A stretch of 64,000 nucleotides of DNA from positions 20,726-84,725 of the forward strand of contig JBBATY010000011.1 of NCBI GenBank assembly GCA_040398525.1, in the 5' to 3' direction. Source of the stretch: VFMC01 sp040398525 (lineage in GTDB: Bacteria > Actinomycetota > Acidimicrobiia > Acidimicrobiales > Ilumatobacteraceae). Positions 19,473 to 28,856 of this stretch are shown in pieces. The stretch's first letter is position 1. Each line of letters starts with the position of its first letter. The position numbers were made by a program, and so were the translations under genes. The notes beneath the pieces are model-generated. The model did no database searches, had not been told where the DNA came from, and saw only the letters and a list, made by a program, of their open reading frames with translations.

Positions 19473-19838
19473 TCAGTCGAGCGTGATGGTGCCGGCGACC
19501 GGTGTGCCGTCTTCGGCGACGGCGGCGACGATGATCGTCCCGAAGGAACCGGTGACGCTCAGGAACCCGAGCGAGCCCGGCTCGTTCTCGATCGTGCCGT
19601 CGTCGGACACGGTCCACTCCGCGGGGCCTGCGCCTTCGACGTCGATGCGCACGGTCGAGCCGGGTCGGAGCCCCTCGCTGGTGATCGCCAACGCTCCGCC
19701 GACCACGTCGCCACATACCCGGGCCTGGCCGCTGGCCACGCACTGAGCGGAATCGGTGTCGGTCGCGTCGTCCGAGCAGGCAGCAACAGCACACGCAACG
19801 ACCATCAGGGATCCGACAAGACGAGCACCTCGACGCAT
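19473..19838 (-). CDS. Small lipoprotein, unknown function
   Basis: 121 residues: a basic N terminus, a hydrophobic stretch and the lipobox CAVAACSDD with the lipidated cysteine at residue 21. The mature part holds one more pair of cysteines (QCVASGQARVC) and a beta-rich Ig-like domain (GLRPGSTVRIDVEGAG). I recognise no family. Its ATG follows a TACGAT box by 6 nt. Confidence 0.7.
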   Translation of the reverse strand: MRRGARLVGSLMVVACAVAACSDDATDTDSAQCVASGQARVCGDVVGGALAITSEGLRPGSTVRIDVEGAGPAEWTVSDDGTIENEPGSLGFLSVTGSFGTIIVAAVAEDGTPVAGTITLD

Positions 19839-19844
19839 GGGCGG

Positions 19845-19850
19845 ATCGTA
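19845..19850 (-). promoter_or_regulatory. -10 box, leaderless start of the lipoprotein at 19838
   Basis: TACGAT on the minus strand ends 6 nt before the ATG at 19838. Confidence 0.4.
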
Positions 19851-19911
19851 CGGCGCACCGGCGACCTGCACGATGTCGTCGCGCACACCATCGTCGGTCG
19901 GCCAGTGCGAA

Positions 19912-20325
19912 CTACCAGGCCGTCTGTTCGCTCCCACCGCCATCGAGCGCGTCGCCGATCATGCTCCGCAGCGCGACGGCCTCGCTGTAGATCCGCGTCC
20001 GCAGCTCGTTCAACCGATCGTCGTCGCGCAGGACGTCGTCGTGCCCGACGTCGCTGTCACCCAGGTCGTCGCGACGCCAGTGGAGCTCGACGTCGTTCAG
20101 GCTGCCCATGCCGCCGAAGGCCGACAGCAGATGGTCGAGTGCGTCGTGGTGGCCCTCGGCGATGCGCCGCCGGTCGTCCTCCAGCCACGCCGCCCAGCCC
20201 TCGACGCCGTAGGCGCGCAGCAGCGTGGCGGCCTCGTCGAGTGCTGCGAGCAGACCGCACACGGGCGACTCGTCACCTGGAGAGGACGACGGCTCCGGTT
20301 GCTCGGTGCTGTTCAGACGGCGCAT
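19912..20325 (-). CDS. Conserved small protein, possibly DUF6966-like
   Basis: 137 residues, mostly helical and acidic. The centre reads LRAYGVEGWAAWLEDDRRR and LLSAFGGMGSLNDVEL; I associate the FGGMGSLND signature with a short domain of unknown function (DUF6966 from memory, unverified). A C-terminal helix follows. ATG at 20325 is chosen because the lipoprotein gene upstream on the same strand ends at 20339, 13 bases earlier; a longer frame back to 20409 would overlap it. No enzyme motif is visible. Confidence 0.65.
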   Translation of the reverse strand: MRRLNSTEQPEPSSSPGDESPVCGLLAALDEAATLLRAYGVEGWAAWLEDDRRRIAEGHHDALDHLLSAFGGMGSLNDVELHWRRDDLGDSDVGHDDVLRDDDRLNELRTRIYSEAVALRSMIGDALDGGGSEQTAW

Positions 20326-20338
20326 TCCTGCCCAATGC

Positions 20339-20542
20339 TCACCTTCGGTCCCGGGTGGCTTCCCAGGGGCAGTCGTACCGTACCCGTCCGTGGAAATCGA
20401 TGAGATCACCGGCCATGCCTGGCGTGCAGGCCGTCAGGTGGTCGCCGGCCTCGCCATCGGATGAGGTGTCGGATGAGGTGTCGGTGCAGGCCGAGCCGAC
20501 GACGCACAGCGCGACGACGGGCATCACCCGGAGGGTCCGCAT
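20339..20542 (-). CDS. Very small lipoprotein
   Basis: 67 residues with a signal peptide and lipobox VVGSACTD (cysteine 19), then a TDTSSDTSSDGE linker and ~40 residues with two cysteines (TACTPGMAG, RYDCPWE) that could form a disulfide. It is followed 13 bases later by the small conserved gene on the same strand. Longer in-frame starts upstream would place the signal peptide internally and are rejected. Confidence 0.55.
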   Translation of the reverse strand: MRTLRVMPVVALCVVGSACTDTSSDTSSDGEAGDHLTACTPGMAGDLIDFHGRVRYDCPWEATRDRR

Positions 20543-20593
20543 GCGATGGCCGCCGGGCTGTAAAGCTGTGCGCGACCATCGGCGTCGATCGGG

Positions 20594-23566
20594 GTGCACG
20601 TGGATCCAATTGTCTCCAGGCGTCGTCTTCTCGCCGGCGCGGCTGGCACCACCGTGGTCCTGCTCGTGGACCGGTCACCGGTCGGTGCTTCCGCGAAGGC
20701 TCTCGCTGCTGGGCCTGCCCGTGCGCCTCTCACCTTCGCCGGCCCACCCACCCGCACGGTCAGAGTCGTCCGAGCCGGCGATCAGATGGACGTGCTCGTC
20801 GAGTTGTTCGACGTCGATGTCGTTGCGAACCAACTGGTCGTGAACGGGACGCTGCCGTCGATCCGGATCACCTTCGGCTCGCAGCACACGGCCGAGGAGA
20901 TGTTCGACAGCGCCACACCGACCGTGCCGACCACCGCGCTCGCGTCCACCTCGGCAGGCACGAGTGCGCTCGTCGTGCCGGTGTCGAGCACGGTGCCATT
21001 CACGTTTGCGACGATCATCGACCTCGCCGAGGAGGCCTTGCGGGTGCAGTCCGTCGAGGGAGCGCCCGACGGCACGGTGACGGCGCTCGAGATCCCCGCG
21101 GGGCTCGTGCTCAGCCCTGCTCTAGGGACCACAGTCACCGCGGCAACGACTCCGTTCACCGTCGGCGACACGACCGAGGTGTGGATCGCCCGGCTCGAGG
21201 GCGACGACGACGAGCCGGTCGAGGTCGCTGCGATCGACGTCACCAGCCCGGTCGACCTGTTGAACGATCGCATCCCTGATGCAGCGGCGCGCGAGGAGAT
21301 CGTCGACAACACCACCGGTGGCGACACAGGGGACGCGCTCGTCACTGCTCGACGCCTGTGGCTGTCGTCTTCAGGAGCGTTCGCCCGTCTGCACGGCTCG
21401 TGGCCCACGGCGGTCGTCACGGCGTGGCGCCAGCGGATCGCTGCCGGCCGCGACCTGCATGTCGAGGTGACGACCAGTGGTTATCTCGCGCCGTTCGGTC
21501 ATCGGGCCGCCGTGACCGAGATCGCCGACCGCACCTTTGCCGTCGACACCGGAGGCGGTGTGTCGTCGGTGATGCAGGTGCGTCGCTACCTCACACTGAT
21601 CGACGACGTTTGGGAGATCGGCAGCCACCCGTTCACACCGGACGCCGGCCGCGGGCTGCCGTTCGTCTCGATACGCGCCGTCGTCGACGACACCGTCCCG
21701 GTCAGCCTCGTGGCGGTGAAGGACGCCGGCAACGCCGACATCCCCGGTGTCTCCGATGTGAAGCGGGCGTCGAACGCCGCCGACCTGAAGGTGTCGTACG
21801 TTGCCACCGACCGCGACGGGAACGACGTCACCTTCAGCCTGCCGGCCACGTTCATCGAGTCCGACGTGGCCCACGACCCGGCCACGACCGGCACTTCGGC
21901 CGCCAAGCTCGTCACGGCCTTCAACGGTGCTCCCCGCGCCGCCCGCCGCGACACCTCGTTGCGCGGGCAATCCGTCGCCTTCGCCGATCCGGTCGCCCCG
22001 GGTAGCGGGGCGACGACCAAGCGGACCTTCGATCTGGGGTTCCAGCTGCAGCAGCTGGTGAGCGCCCCGACCGAAGACGACCTCGTATCGGCGGCGCGGC
22101 CCGCGTACTTCGCAACGATGAATCGGGCCACGGTGCTCGACGACCTGGTCGGCCCTGGCTCGGGCAAGGCGGTCGATGCGTTCGAGGTGACGTTGCACCC
22201 CCGGTGGCTGGCCCACGGCAATGCAGCTGCCAACTTCGACCTCTCCTACCTCGGGCTGACCCAGACAAAGGTGGGCACGGTGGGCGGCGGCCAGCCGGTC
22301 GGTGCCGTCTTCGCCGTCGAGTTCGTGGCCGAGGTGTTCAACCAGACGGCAGGCATCGGCCCGGACCTACCGACGGCGTCGACGCCCTGGGACCCATCGA
22401 CGGCGCTCGGTGCCGCGTCGAAGGTGCTGGGGAGCATCCCGTTGGCGGAGCTCATCGACCAACTCCCCTTCGAGGACCTGGTCCCCGGCGTGGGCATCCC
22501 GGGCACCGAGGTCTCTGTCGAGGGCGACACGGTCACCGTGGTGTTCTCGTTCAGGCCGACGCTGCGCACCAGCACAGCGCTCGGGTTCATCGCCCGCCCC
22601 TCCACGTCGGCGCAGGTCATCGTCACCACGACGGCATCCCTGACCGGCGCGCGCCCTGCCACCGCCACCACCGAGATGACGGTGCGCAACTTCGACATGG
22701 TCTTCCCCCCGGGCGGGGTGGTCGACATCATCGTGCTCGACGTCGAGCGGATGCAGGCGGTCGTGGACTCCGACGGCGCACTGAGCGTCGATGTCCGCAT
22801 CGTCGGTTGGGCGCTCGGCGCCGACCTCGGCTTCCTCCAGCCACTCTTCGACACGCTGGCCGACCTGGTCGGGTTCCGTGTCGAGCCGCGCAGCGACGGG
22901 ATCGGGCTCGGCAACGCGAAGAGCCTTCCCGACCTCGGGTTCGGGATGCTCGAGCTGCGCAACGTCCACGTCGACATCGGCCTCGACCTGTCGCTCACGG
23001 GTGGGCCGACCCTGGTCCACGTCGGGCTCGGATCGGCTGCGTCACCCGTCGAGGCCCAACTCGGCACGTTGGGGGCCACCTTCTTCATCGAGCTCGATCT
23101 CGAGTTCTCGGGGACCGACACCTCGTGGCGCGTCGAAGCCGGTGTGGCGATCTTCATCGAGTACGGCTTCGATGCGGTGGTTGTGTCGGCAGCGGTGCGC
23201 CTGCGCGTCGGCTGCTCGTTCGTGTTCGACAAGGGAACGAGTGGCACCGAGGTGAAGGTGGCGGGTGCTGTTGCGCTCGAGGGTGAGGTGAGCGTGCTCG
23301 GCCTGCTGACGGTGTCGGCCGCCGTCGTGGGCACGGTCATCTACAACTCTTCCAGCGAGAAGATCGTGGTCCGCGGCGAGATCCACTGGGCTGTCGACAC
23401 CCCACTCGGTGGGCCGGATGGCACCATCCCGATCGGGAGCACCGAGTTCGATCTCGGTGACGGCCAGCAAGCGGCGGTTGCCGCCGCAGCCGTTCCCGAC
23501 ACGGCCTCGTTCGGCGACCTCTACTCCTCGACCGATTGGTCCCTCTACTCGGCGGCCTTCGCCTGA
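20594..23566 (+). CDS. Giant Tat-exported protein of unknown function
   Basis: 990 residues. The N terminus carries a twin-arginine motif SRRRLLAGAAG followed by a hydrophobic stretch and an alanine-rich cleavage region, so export in folded form by the Tat system is likely. The remainder is beta-rich with few cysteines and no motif I recognise. Distinct stretches are VMQVRRYLTLIDDVWEIGSH (~330), a central segment with alternating hydrophobics that could form a large beta-sheet, and a C-terminal third with VDIGLDLSLTGG and FFIELDLEFSG repeats of amphipathic strands. GTG at 20594 is followed in frame by the Tat motif. Together with the next gene, 15 bases downstream, it forms a two-gene unit. 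Confidence 0.75.
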   Translation: MHVDPIVSRRRLLAGAAGTTVVLLVDRSPVGASAKALAAGPARAPLTFAGPPTRTVRVVRAGDQMDVLVELFDVDVVANQLVVNGTLPSIRITFGSQHTAEEMFDSATPTVPTTALASTSAGTSALVVPVSSTVPFTFATIIDLAEEALRVQSVEGAPDGTVTALEIPAGLVLSPALGTTVTAATTPFTVGDTTEVWIARLEGDDDEPVEVAAIDVTSPVDLLNDRIPDAAAREEIVDNTTGGDTGDALVTARRLWLSSSGAFARLHGSWPTAVVTAWRQRIAAGRDLHVEVTTSGYLAPFGHRAAVTEIADRTFAVDTGGGVSSVMQVRRYLTLIDDVWEIGSHPFTPDAGRGLPFVSIRAVVDDTVPVSLVAVKDAGNADIPGVSDVKRASNAADLKVSYVATDRDGNDVTFSLPATFIESDVAHDPATTGTSAAKLVTAFNGAPRAARRDTSLRGQSVAFADPVAPGSGATTKRTFDLGFQLQQLVSAPTEDDLVSAARPAYFATMNRATVLDDLVGPGSGKAVDAFEVTLHPRWLAHGNAAANFDLSYLGLTQTKVGTVGGGQPVGAVFAVEFVAEVFNQTAGIGPDLPTASTPWDPSTALGAASKVLGSIPLAELIDQLPFEDLVPGVGIPGTEVSVEGDTVTVVFSFRPTLRTSTALGFIARPSTSAQVIVTTTASLTGARPATATTEMTVRNFDMVFPPGGVVDIIVLDVERMQAVVDSDGALSVDVRIVGWALGADLGFLQPLFDTLADLVGFRVEPRSDGIGLGNAKSLPDLGFGMLELRNVHVDIGLDLSLTGGPTLVHVGLGSAASPVEAQLGTLGATFFIELDLEFSGTDTSWRVEAGVAIFIEYGFDAVVVSAAVRLRVGCSFVFDKGTSGTEVKVAGAVALEGEVSVLGLLTVSAAVVGTVIYNSSSEKIVVRGEIHWAVDTPLGGPDGTIPIGSTEFDLGDGQQAAVAAAAVPDTASFGDLYSSTDWSLYSAAFA

Positions 23567-23580
23567 CGCTCGGAGCACCC

Positions 23581-26500
23581 ATGCCCTCGCTCTCGCATCT
23601 CCTCGTGATCCCCTGCCCCAACGGTCGGTCCGCCACCACGGCCAAGTTCTCGGTCGTCCTCGTGCCGCGCCTGCGCAACGCCGGGGTGCTCAGCGACTAC
23701 CCGGACTGGGCGGACTGGGGCAGCCAGGTCGCCAACCTGCAGTTCCGCCTCTACAGCGGGAACAGCCCGATCGCAGCACCGGTCACCGTCACCTCACCCA
23801 CGGTCGATCCAGCCATCTGGCGGGCGGTCTTCGGCGCCAACGCGGCGCAGACCGGCACGGTGAAGGTGGCCCCCGCCGGATTCGTCGACCGCACCAACGC
23901 ATCACTCGCGTCGATGGACGTCGGATCATTGCTGAAGAGCACCACCACCTTGTACGCCGCGTTGGCCCGCCTCGGCGGGTCGCCGGCGACCAGCGCAGCG
24001 GTCACCAGCACCGGTGTCGCGGTCAGCAACCTGGCCGGCTCGTACGAGACGTTCGCCGGGCCGGTGGGCAACGGCGAGGAGCCGACCTACGAGCCACCGG
24101 ACTTCCACGAAGTGCTCCGCCAACTGGGCGCCCACCCGCACGTGATGCGCCTCCTCGGCCTGGTGTTCGACCTCGAGTTCGCCCTGCCGCCCGGTCCGCT
24201 CGCCGAGATCCAGGTGCGCACCAACTGGCCGAGCCTCGGCGCCACCCAACCGGCGTTCGAGAACCATCGCCAGGTGCCCCTGCGGATGGAGGTCGACGCC
24301 AACTTCGAGCCGGTCGTGGCTGTGGCGACGCACCGCAGCGGACGCTGGCTCTCGCTGGCTAGCTCGGCCTACGCCGTGGCCTCGAGCAGCGTGGTCGCAG
24401 CCGGGCAGTCGATCAGCTCGCTGAGCCGCGCCCTCTCGGCCAACCCAGTGCCGACGGTCCCGATCGAGGTTCCGGCGATCGACGAGAGCGGGCTGACCGT
24501 GGCCCTGAACGACGCCGTCGGCCCGCTCGTGCAGGGCTTTGCCCGCCAGCGCGCGCTCGAGGACCAGGTCGACGCCTGGATCCGCAGCACCCCGCCCGCT
24601 GTGCTGCCGCCGCTCATCCGTGCCGAGGACGCGACGGCCGGCACGCGGTGGGATGTGCGCGACGTGGCCAAGGCGACCTTCCGCTCGCTCCATGAGCGGC
24701 GCATGCCGTCGACCTACGACTTCCCCCGCAACAAGGCGCTGTCGGTGGCCGGCCCCGACGACGAGGGCTGGGGCTCGCTCGCCATCTCGACGGACGGCTC
24801 GTTCGAGCAGGTCCCGAAGAACACGAACGTCGTCTACGACGACGCAGTACAGAAGGTCGAGCAACGCGACACCACGAAGTGGCGCGTCGATGCCTCGGCG
24901 ATGCGCTGGAGCGGCTGGAGCCTGTCGGCGCCTAAGCCCGGGCAGATCCTCGATGCCTCGGGTGCCCCGGTCGCTCGACCGGACCGCGCCCCGAAGCCCG
25001 ACGACCCTGCGCAACTGGGCGTCACCTACGAAGCGCGACCGGGCACTCTCGAGCGGCTGCGCTTCAACCGGACCTACCAGTTCCGCGGGCGTTGTGTCGA
25101 CCTCGCGGGCAACTCACTGCCGCTGTCGACCGCGGCTCCTGCGGCCGGGGTGTCGCCGCCGGTGCTGTTCGGCCGCAGCGCGCCGGTGCCGGCGCCCACG
25201 GTGGTCCGGCGTGTATCGCGACCCGACCCCGGGGTCGGCGATCTGCCCGATGTCATCGTCATCAAGAGTGAGCTCACCCAGACCGATGCGTCCACCCCGC
25301 GGGCCGACCGAATGTTCTTCGTCCCCGGCATCAATCAGCTCCGCCTCGAGCGCCACGGCCTGCCGAAAGCCGATGGCATCGACGCCGCCGACTATGCGTT
25401 CCTGGCCGATCGCGATGCCCGCAGCCTGACGGGCCAACTGCTCGTCGATCCCGAGAATGGCGAGCTCGTCGCCGGAGCGGCCGTCGTTGGCACCGCAGTC
25501 ACTGCCGGTGCGTATCGCCAGATTGCTCGGTACCTGGCCGACCCAGCCGCCAAGCAGATCGCCTTCCACGGCCTTCCGAAGGGGTCGGCCACCTCGCCGG
25601 TGCTCGTCGACGTCGGTGTGTGGCCCGACCCCGAGAGCGTCACCCTCGAGCTCGCCGCGGGCTCGGGTGCGCCGACGACGACGGCAGCCAGCAAGTTGGT
25701 GCGTGTGCAATTGCCGAAAGGGACGATCCATGTCGCTGAGGTGAGCTCGGCCATCGACCCGGCGTTGCTCGATCACTTCGCGTGGTTCCAGCAGCTGTCG
25801 ACCGCCGACAAGAACAAGCTCCGCTCAGTGTTCCAGCGCGGGCAGAACCGACTCGTCAGCCCGCGTCGAACCGTGACATTGGTGCACGCCGTGCGGGTGC
25901 CGTTGGCTGCTCCGTCGTTCGGTACCTTCACGCCGGCACGTACCACGATCGGCCAGACGACGGTGCTGCTCGACGGTCCGGTCAGCCTGCATCGACCCAC
26001 CACCGAACGGCTCGTCCTCGCCGCCACGTGGGACGGTCCGGACTTCGACACCACGACTGTGGTGCAGGCGAGCAGCGCGGTCATCGATGACCGGTTCCTG
26101 CCCACGACGGGCTCGGCCACATCCGAGACGTACGACGACCTCGCTGTCGAGCTCGGCCACACACGACGGGTGCAGATGACCATCGATGCCGAGGCGTTCT
26201 GCCGCTTCAGCAGCTACTTCACCGAACGCCGGGAGTGGGTGGCAACGAAGGGTGTGGCATTCGTGGCCGACGGTCGGGGCATCTCGGCCACCGCCGTCGT
26301 GGTGAGCAACCCCGGAACCGGCGCGACCTACGCCGAGGGCCAGGACTACAGCCTCGATCGTGCGGCAGGATCGGTCACCCCGCTCGTCTCGGGGTCGATC
26401 CCCGCCGCGAGCACGGTGAGGATCGAGTACATCCCGCTGCCGGTGAGCCGCACGTCCGCACAAGCCAGCCGCGGCAAGACGGTGAGCTTCGTCGTGCCAT

Positions 26501-27345
26501 CGTCGGCACCACCTCCCGTGCCGAAGGTCGCGCACATCCTTCCTGCGTTCGCCCGCACCGTGCGCGCCACGTCGTCGACGATCACGGTCAACCACGACGG
26601 TCGGGTGGTGCGGGTGTTCCTCGAGCGACCATGGAACGAGTCGGGGGCCGGCGAGCTGCTCGGCGTGGCGACCGACCTCGCCGCGGTTGCCGCGCCGGAG
26701 CTCACTCGCTGGGGGCGCGACCCGCTGACGATCGGGACCGGCTCGCGGGCTCGGCCCAACTCAACCAGCTTCCGCAAGGCTGCCCGTACGGCTCGCAGCG
26801 TCGACGGCAAGTTCGACGTGGCTGGCCATCGGCCGGTGCTCGATCTGGCGCGCGACCTCTGGACCGCCGACGTCCAGGTGAATGCCACGTTCGGCTATCG
26901 CCCGTTCGTGCAGCTGCATCTGTGCCGATACCAGCCCGACTCCATCGCAGGCGCTGTGGTGTCGGACACCGTCGCCACCGAGACGCTGCGTCTCGGAGCG
27001 TCTCGAGTCGTGACCTTCTCCAAGCGGAGCGGTCGCCGGGTCGAGGTGAAGCTGGCCGGTCCGGACCGCGTGAACGTGGTGACGGTGCGCCTGCAGCAGG
27101 CCGATCCGGCGATCTCGGACCCCGACCTGAAGTGGGTCGATGTCGGCTCGCCGCTGGTGCTCACACGTCGAGGCACCACCGGCGCGGCGGTCCACTCCGG
27201 CACGATCAGCACCCCGGCATCGACGAGCATCCGCCGGCTGCTGCTCGAAGACGCCGAGCCGGTGCAGCGCGAGGTCGGTGGCGTCCTGGTCGCCTCGACC
27301 GACGTCGCCTACCGCGAGGTCGTCGAGCTCCCCGCAAGTTGGTGA
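23581..27345 (+). CDS. Giant protein of unknown function, partner of the Tat-exported protein
   Basis: 1254 residues with no signal peptide and no membrane segment. I recognise no named domain. The N-terminal part has VIPCPNGRSATTAKFSVVLV and HPHVMRLLGLVFDLEFALP, the middle has the extracellular-looking YQFRGRCVDLAGNSLPLS, and the C-terminal part has VVRVFLERPWNESGAGELLG, WGRDPL and FVQLHLCRYQPDSI. A segment near residue 920 resembles a small beta-sandwich (ATYAEGQDYSLDRAAG). I have the impression that the RVFLERPW...RWGRDP and RYQPDSI pattern recurs in other very large uncharacterised bacterial proteins, but cannot name a family. Codon use matches the neighbours. It starts 15 bases after the preceding stop. 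Confidence 0.75.
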   Translation: MPSLSHLLVIPCPNGRSATTAKFSVVLVPRLRNAGVLSDYPDWADWGSQVANLQFRLYSGNSPIAAPVTVTSPTVDPAIWRAVFGANAAQTGTVKVAPAGFVDRTNASLASMDVGSLLKSTTTLYAALARLGGSPATSAAVTSTGVAVSNLAGSYETFAGPVGNGEEPTYEPPDFHEVLRQLGAHPHVMRLLGLVFDLEFALPPGPLAEIQVRTNWPSLGATQPAFENHRQVPLRMEVDANFEPVVAVATHRSGRWLSLASSAYAVASSSVVAAGQSISSLSRALSANPVPTVPIEVPAIDESGLTVALNDAVGPLVQGFARQRALEDQVDAWIRSTPPAVLPPLIRAEDATAGTRWDVRDVAKATFRSLHERRMPSTYDFPRNKALSVAGPDDEGWGSLAISTDGSFEQVPKNTNVVYDDAVQKVEQRDTTKWRVDASAMRWSGWSLSAPKPGQILDASGAPVARPDRAPKPDDPAQLGVTYEARPGTLERLRFNRTYQFRGRCVDLAGNSLPLSTAAPAAGVSPPVLFGRSAPVPAPTVVRRVSRPDPGVGDLPDVIVIKSELTQTDASTPRADRMFFVPGINQLRLERHGLPKADGIDAADYAFLADRDARSLTGQLLVDPENGELVAGAAVVGTAVTAGAYRQIARYLADPAAKQIAFHGLPKGSATSPVLVDVGVWPDPESVTLELAAGSGAPTTTAASKLVRVQLPKGTIHVAEVSSAIDPALLDHFAWFQQLSTADKNKLRSVFQRGQNRLVSPRRTVTLVHAVRVPLAAPSFGTFTPARTTIGQTTVLLDGPVSLHRPTTERLVLAATWDGPDFDTTTVVQASSAVIDDRFLPTTGSATSETYDDLAVELGHTRRVQMTIDAEAFCRFSSYFTERREWVATKGVAFVADGRGISATAVVVSNPGTGATYAEGQDYSLDRAAGSVTPLVSGSIPAASTVRIEYIPLPVSRTSAQASRGKTVSFVVPSSAPPPVPKVAHILPAFARTVRATSSTITVNHDGRVVRVFLERPWNESGAGELLGVATDLAAVAAPELTRWGRDPLTIGTGSRARPNSTSFRKAARTARSVDGKFDVAGHRPVLDLARDLWTADVQVNATFGYRPFVQLHLCRYQPDSIAGAVVSDTVATETLRLGASRVVTFSKRSGRRVEVKLAGPDRVNVVTVRLQQADPAISDPDLKWVDVGSPLVLTRRGTTGAAVHSGTISTPASTSIRRLLLEDAEPVQREVGGVLVASTDVAYREVVELPASW

Positions 27346-27394
27346 TCAGCTCCGACGCGGCCGAGCGGCCGTCGCGCTGGCAGACTCGTCGGCC

Positions 27395-28270
27395 ATGAGC
27401 ACACGACTGACGGGTACCGGCATCTGGAGCGGCATGCTGCGCTACGGCGACCTCGGCCAGGCTGCGGCCGCAGCCACCGAGCTCGAGGCGCTCGGCTACA
27501 GCGCGCTGTGGATCCCCGACGTCGGCGGCGACCTGTGGACCCCGCTGGCCAACCTGCTCGGCGCCACCAGCACGGTCACCATCGCCACGGGCATCTTGAA
27601 CATCTGGATGCACACCCCCGAAGAAGCCGCTGCCGAGCACGCCCGGCTGACCGCCGAGCACGGCCCGCGCTACCTGTGCGGCATCGGCATCAGCCACCGC
27701 CCGTTCATCGACATGGTCAACGCGCCGGGCACCTACACCAAGCCGGTCGAGACGATGGCCGCCTACCTCGATGGCCTCGACGCCGCAGCCACGCCGCTCG
27801 GCGTGAGCGACCGGGTGATCGCCGCGCTCGGCCCGAAGATGCTCGAGCTGGCCCGTGCCCGCTCCGCTGGCACCCACCCCTACCTGGTGACGCCCGAGCT
27901 CACTGCCGCGGCCCGCGCCGGCATCGGCCCCGACGGTCTGGTGGCCAGCGAGGTGGGCGTAGTGCTCGAGACCGACCCCGACCGCGCCCGCGAGATCGCC
28001 CGCCTGCACCTGGCCACCTACCTGGCGCTGCCCAACTACGCCAACAACTGGAAGCGCGCCGGGTTCACCGACGACGACATCGCCAACGGTGGCAGCGACC
28101 GCCTGGTCGACGCGCTGATCGGCTGGGGCGACGAGGCGGCGATCGTCGCCCGTGTGCAGCAGCACCGCGACGCCGGGGCCGACCACGTGTGCGTGCAGGT
28201 GCTCACCAGCGACCCGCGGGCCCTGCCGGTCGACCAGTGGCGCACGCTCGCACCGGCGCTGCTCGGCTGA
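27395..28270 (+). CDS. F420-dependent LLM-class oxidoreductase
   Basis: 291 residues with the luciferase-like TIM barrel start GTGIWSGMLRYGDLGQAA, then LEALGYSALWIPDVGGDLW and TIATGILNIWMHTPEE. This is the actinobacterial TIGR03620-like type, thought to use coenzyme F420 for hydride transfer. The C-terminal barrel strands are GADHVCVQVL. The ATG lies 8 nt behind a CAGACT sequence that could be a -10 box. It is followed by an acetyltransferase and a P450 on the same strand. Confidence 0.88.
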   Translation: MSTRLTGTGIWSGMLRYGDLGQAAAAATELEALGYSALWIPDVGGDLWTPLANLLGATSTVTIATGILNIWMHTPEEAAAEHARLTAEHGPRYLCGIGISHRPFIDMVNAPGTYTKPVETMAAYLDGLDAAATPLGVSDRVIAALGPKMLELARARSAGTHPYLVTPELTAAARAGIGPDGLVASEVGVVLETDPDRAREIARLHLATYLALPNYANNWKRAGFTDDDIANGGSDRLVDALIGWGDEAAIVARVQQHRDAGADHVCVQVLTSDPRALPVDQWRTLAPALLG

Positions 28271-28279
28271 CCGCCTCGG

Positions 28280-28285
28280 TACCCT
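28280..28285 (+). promoter_or_regulatory. -10 box, leaderless start of the acetyltransferase at 28293
   Basis: TACCCT ends 7 nt before the GTG at 28293; no ribosome-binding site is present. Confidence 0.4.
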
Positions 28286-28292
28286 CGGCGAT

Positions 28293-28844
28293 GTGATCGA
28301 CCAGCTGCGCACACCGCGCACCGTGCTGCGCCGCTGGCACGACGACGACCTGCGGCCCTTCGCCGAGTTGAACGCCGACCCCGAGGTGATGGAGTTCTTC
28401 CCGGCCACGTTGGCCCCCGTCGAGTCCACCGCGATGGTCGAGCGCATCGAGCAGGGGTTCGAGGTGAACGGCTTCGGGCTGTGGGCCCTCGAGATCGACG
28501 GCCGCCTCGCCGGCTTCACCGGTCTGAACCGCACCACCTTCGACACCCCGATGGGCCCGCACGTCGAGATCGGCTGGCGGCTGGCGCGCTGGGCCTGGGG
28601 GCACGGCTACGCCACCGAGGCGGCCGACGAGGTGCTGCGCGACGGCTTCGAACGGGTCGGCCTGGCCGAGATCTTCTCGTTCACCACGGTCACTAACGTG
28701 CGCAGCCGGGCGGTGATGGAACGGCTCGGCATGCAGCACCGCGCCGAGCTCGATTTCGACCACCCGCGCACACCCGGGTGGTGGGGCCAGCGCCACGTCG
28801 TGTACCACCTCGCGGCCGGCGACTGGCGGGCCCGCCGCGCCTGA
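28293..28844 (+). CDS. GNAT acetyltransferase, RimJ/RimL type
   Basis: 183 residues. The opening LRTPRTVLRRWHDDDLRPFA and motif A region EIGWRLARWAWGHGYATEAA are characteristic of the RimJ/RimL branch, followed by IFSFTTVTNVRSRAVMERLGM (motif B). These enzymes acetylate N-terminal amino groups of proteins or small amines; the substrate here is unknown. A P450 gene begins 12 bases after its stop. Confidence 0.9.
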   Translation: MIDQLRTPRTVLRRWHDDDLRPFAELNADPEVMEFFPATLAPVESTAMVERIEQGFEVNGFGLWALEIDGRLAGFTGLNRTTFDTPMGPHVEIGWRLARWAWGHGYATEAADEVLRDGFERVGLAEIFSFTTVTNVRSRAVMERLGMQHRAELDFDHPRTPGWWGQRHVVYHLAAGDWRARRA

Positions 28845-28856
28845 CAGGATGTGGCG

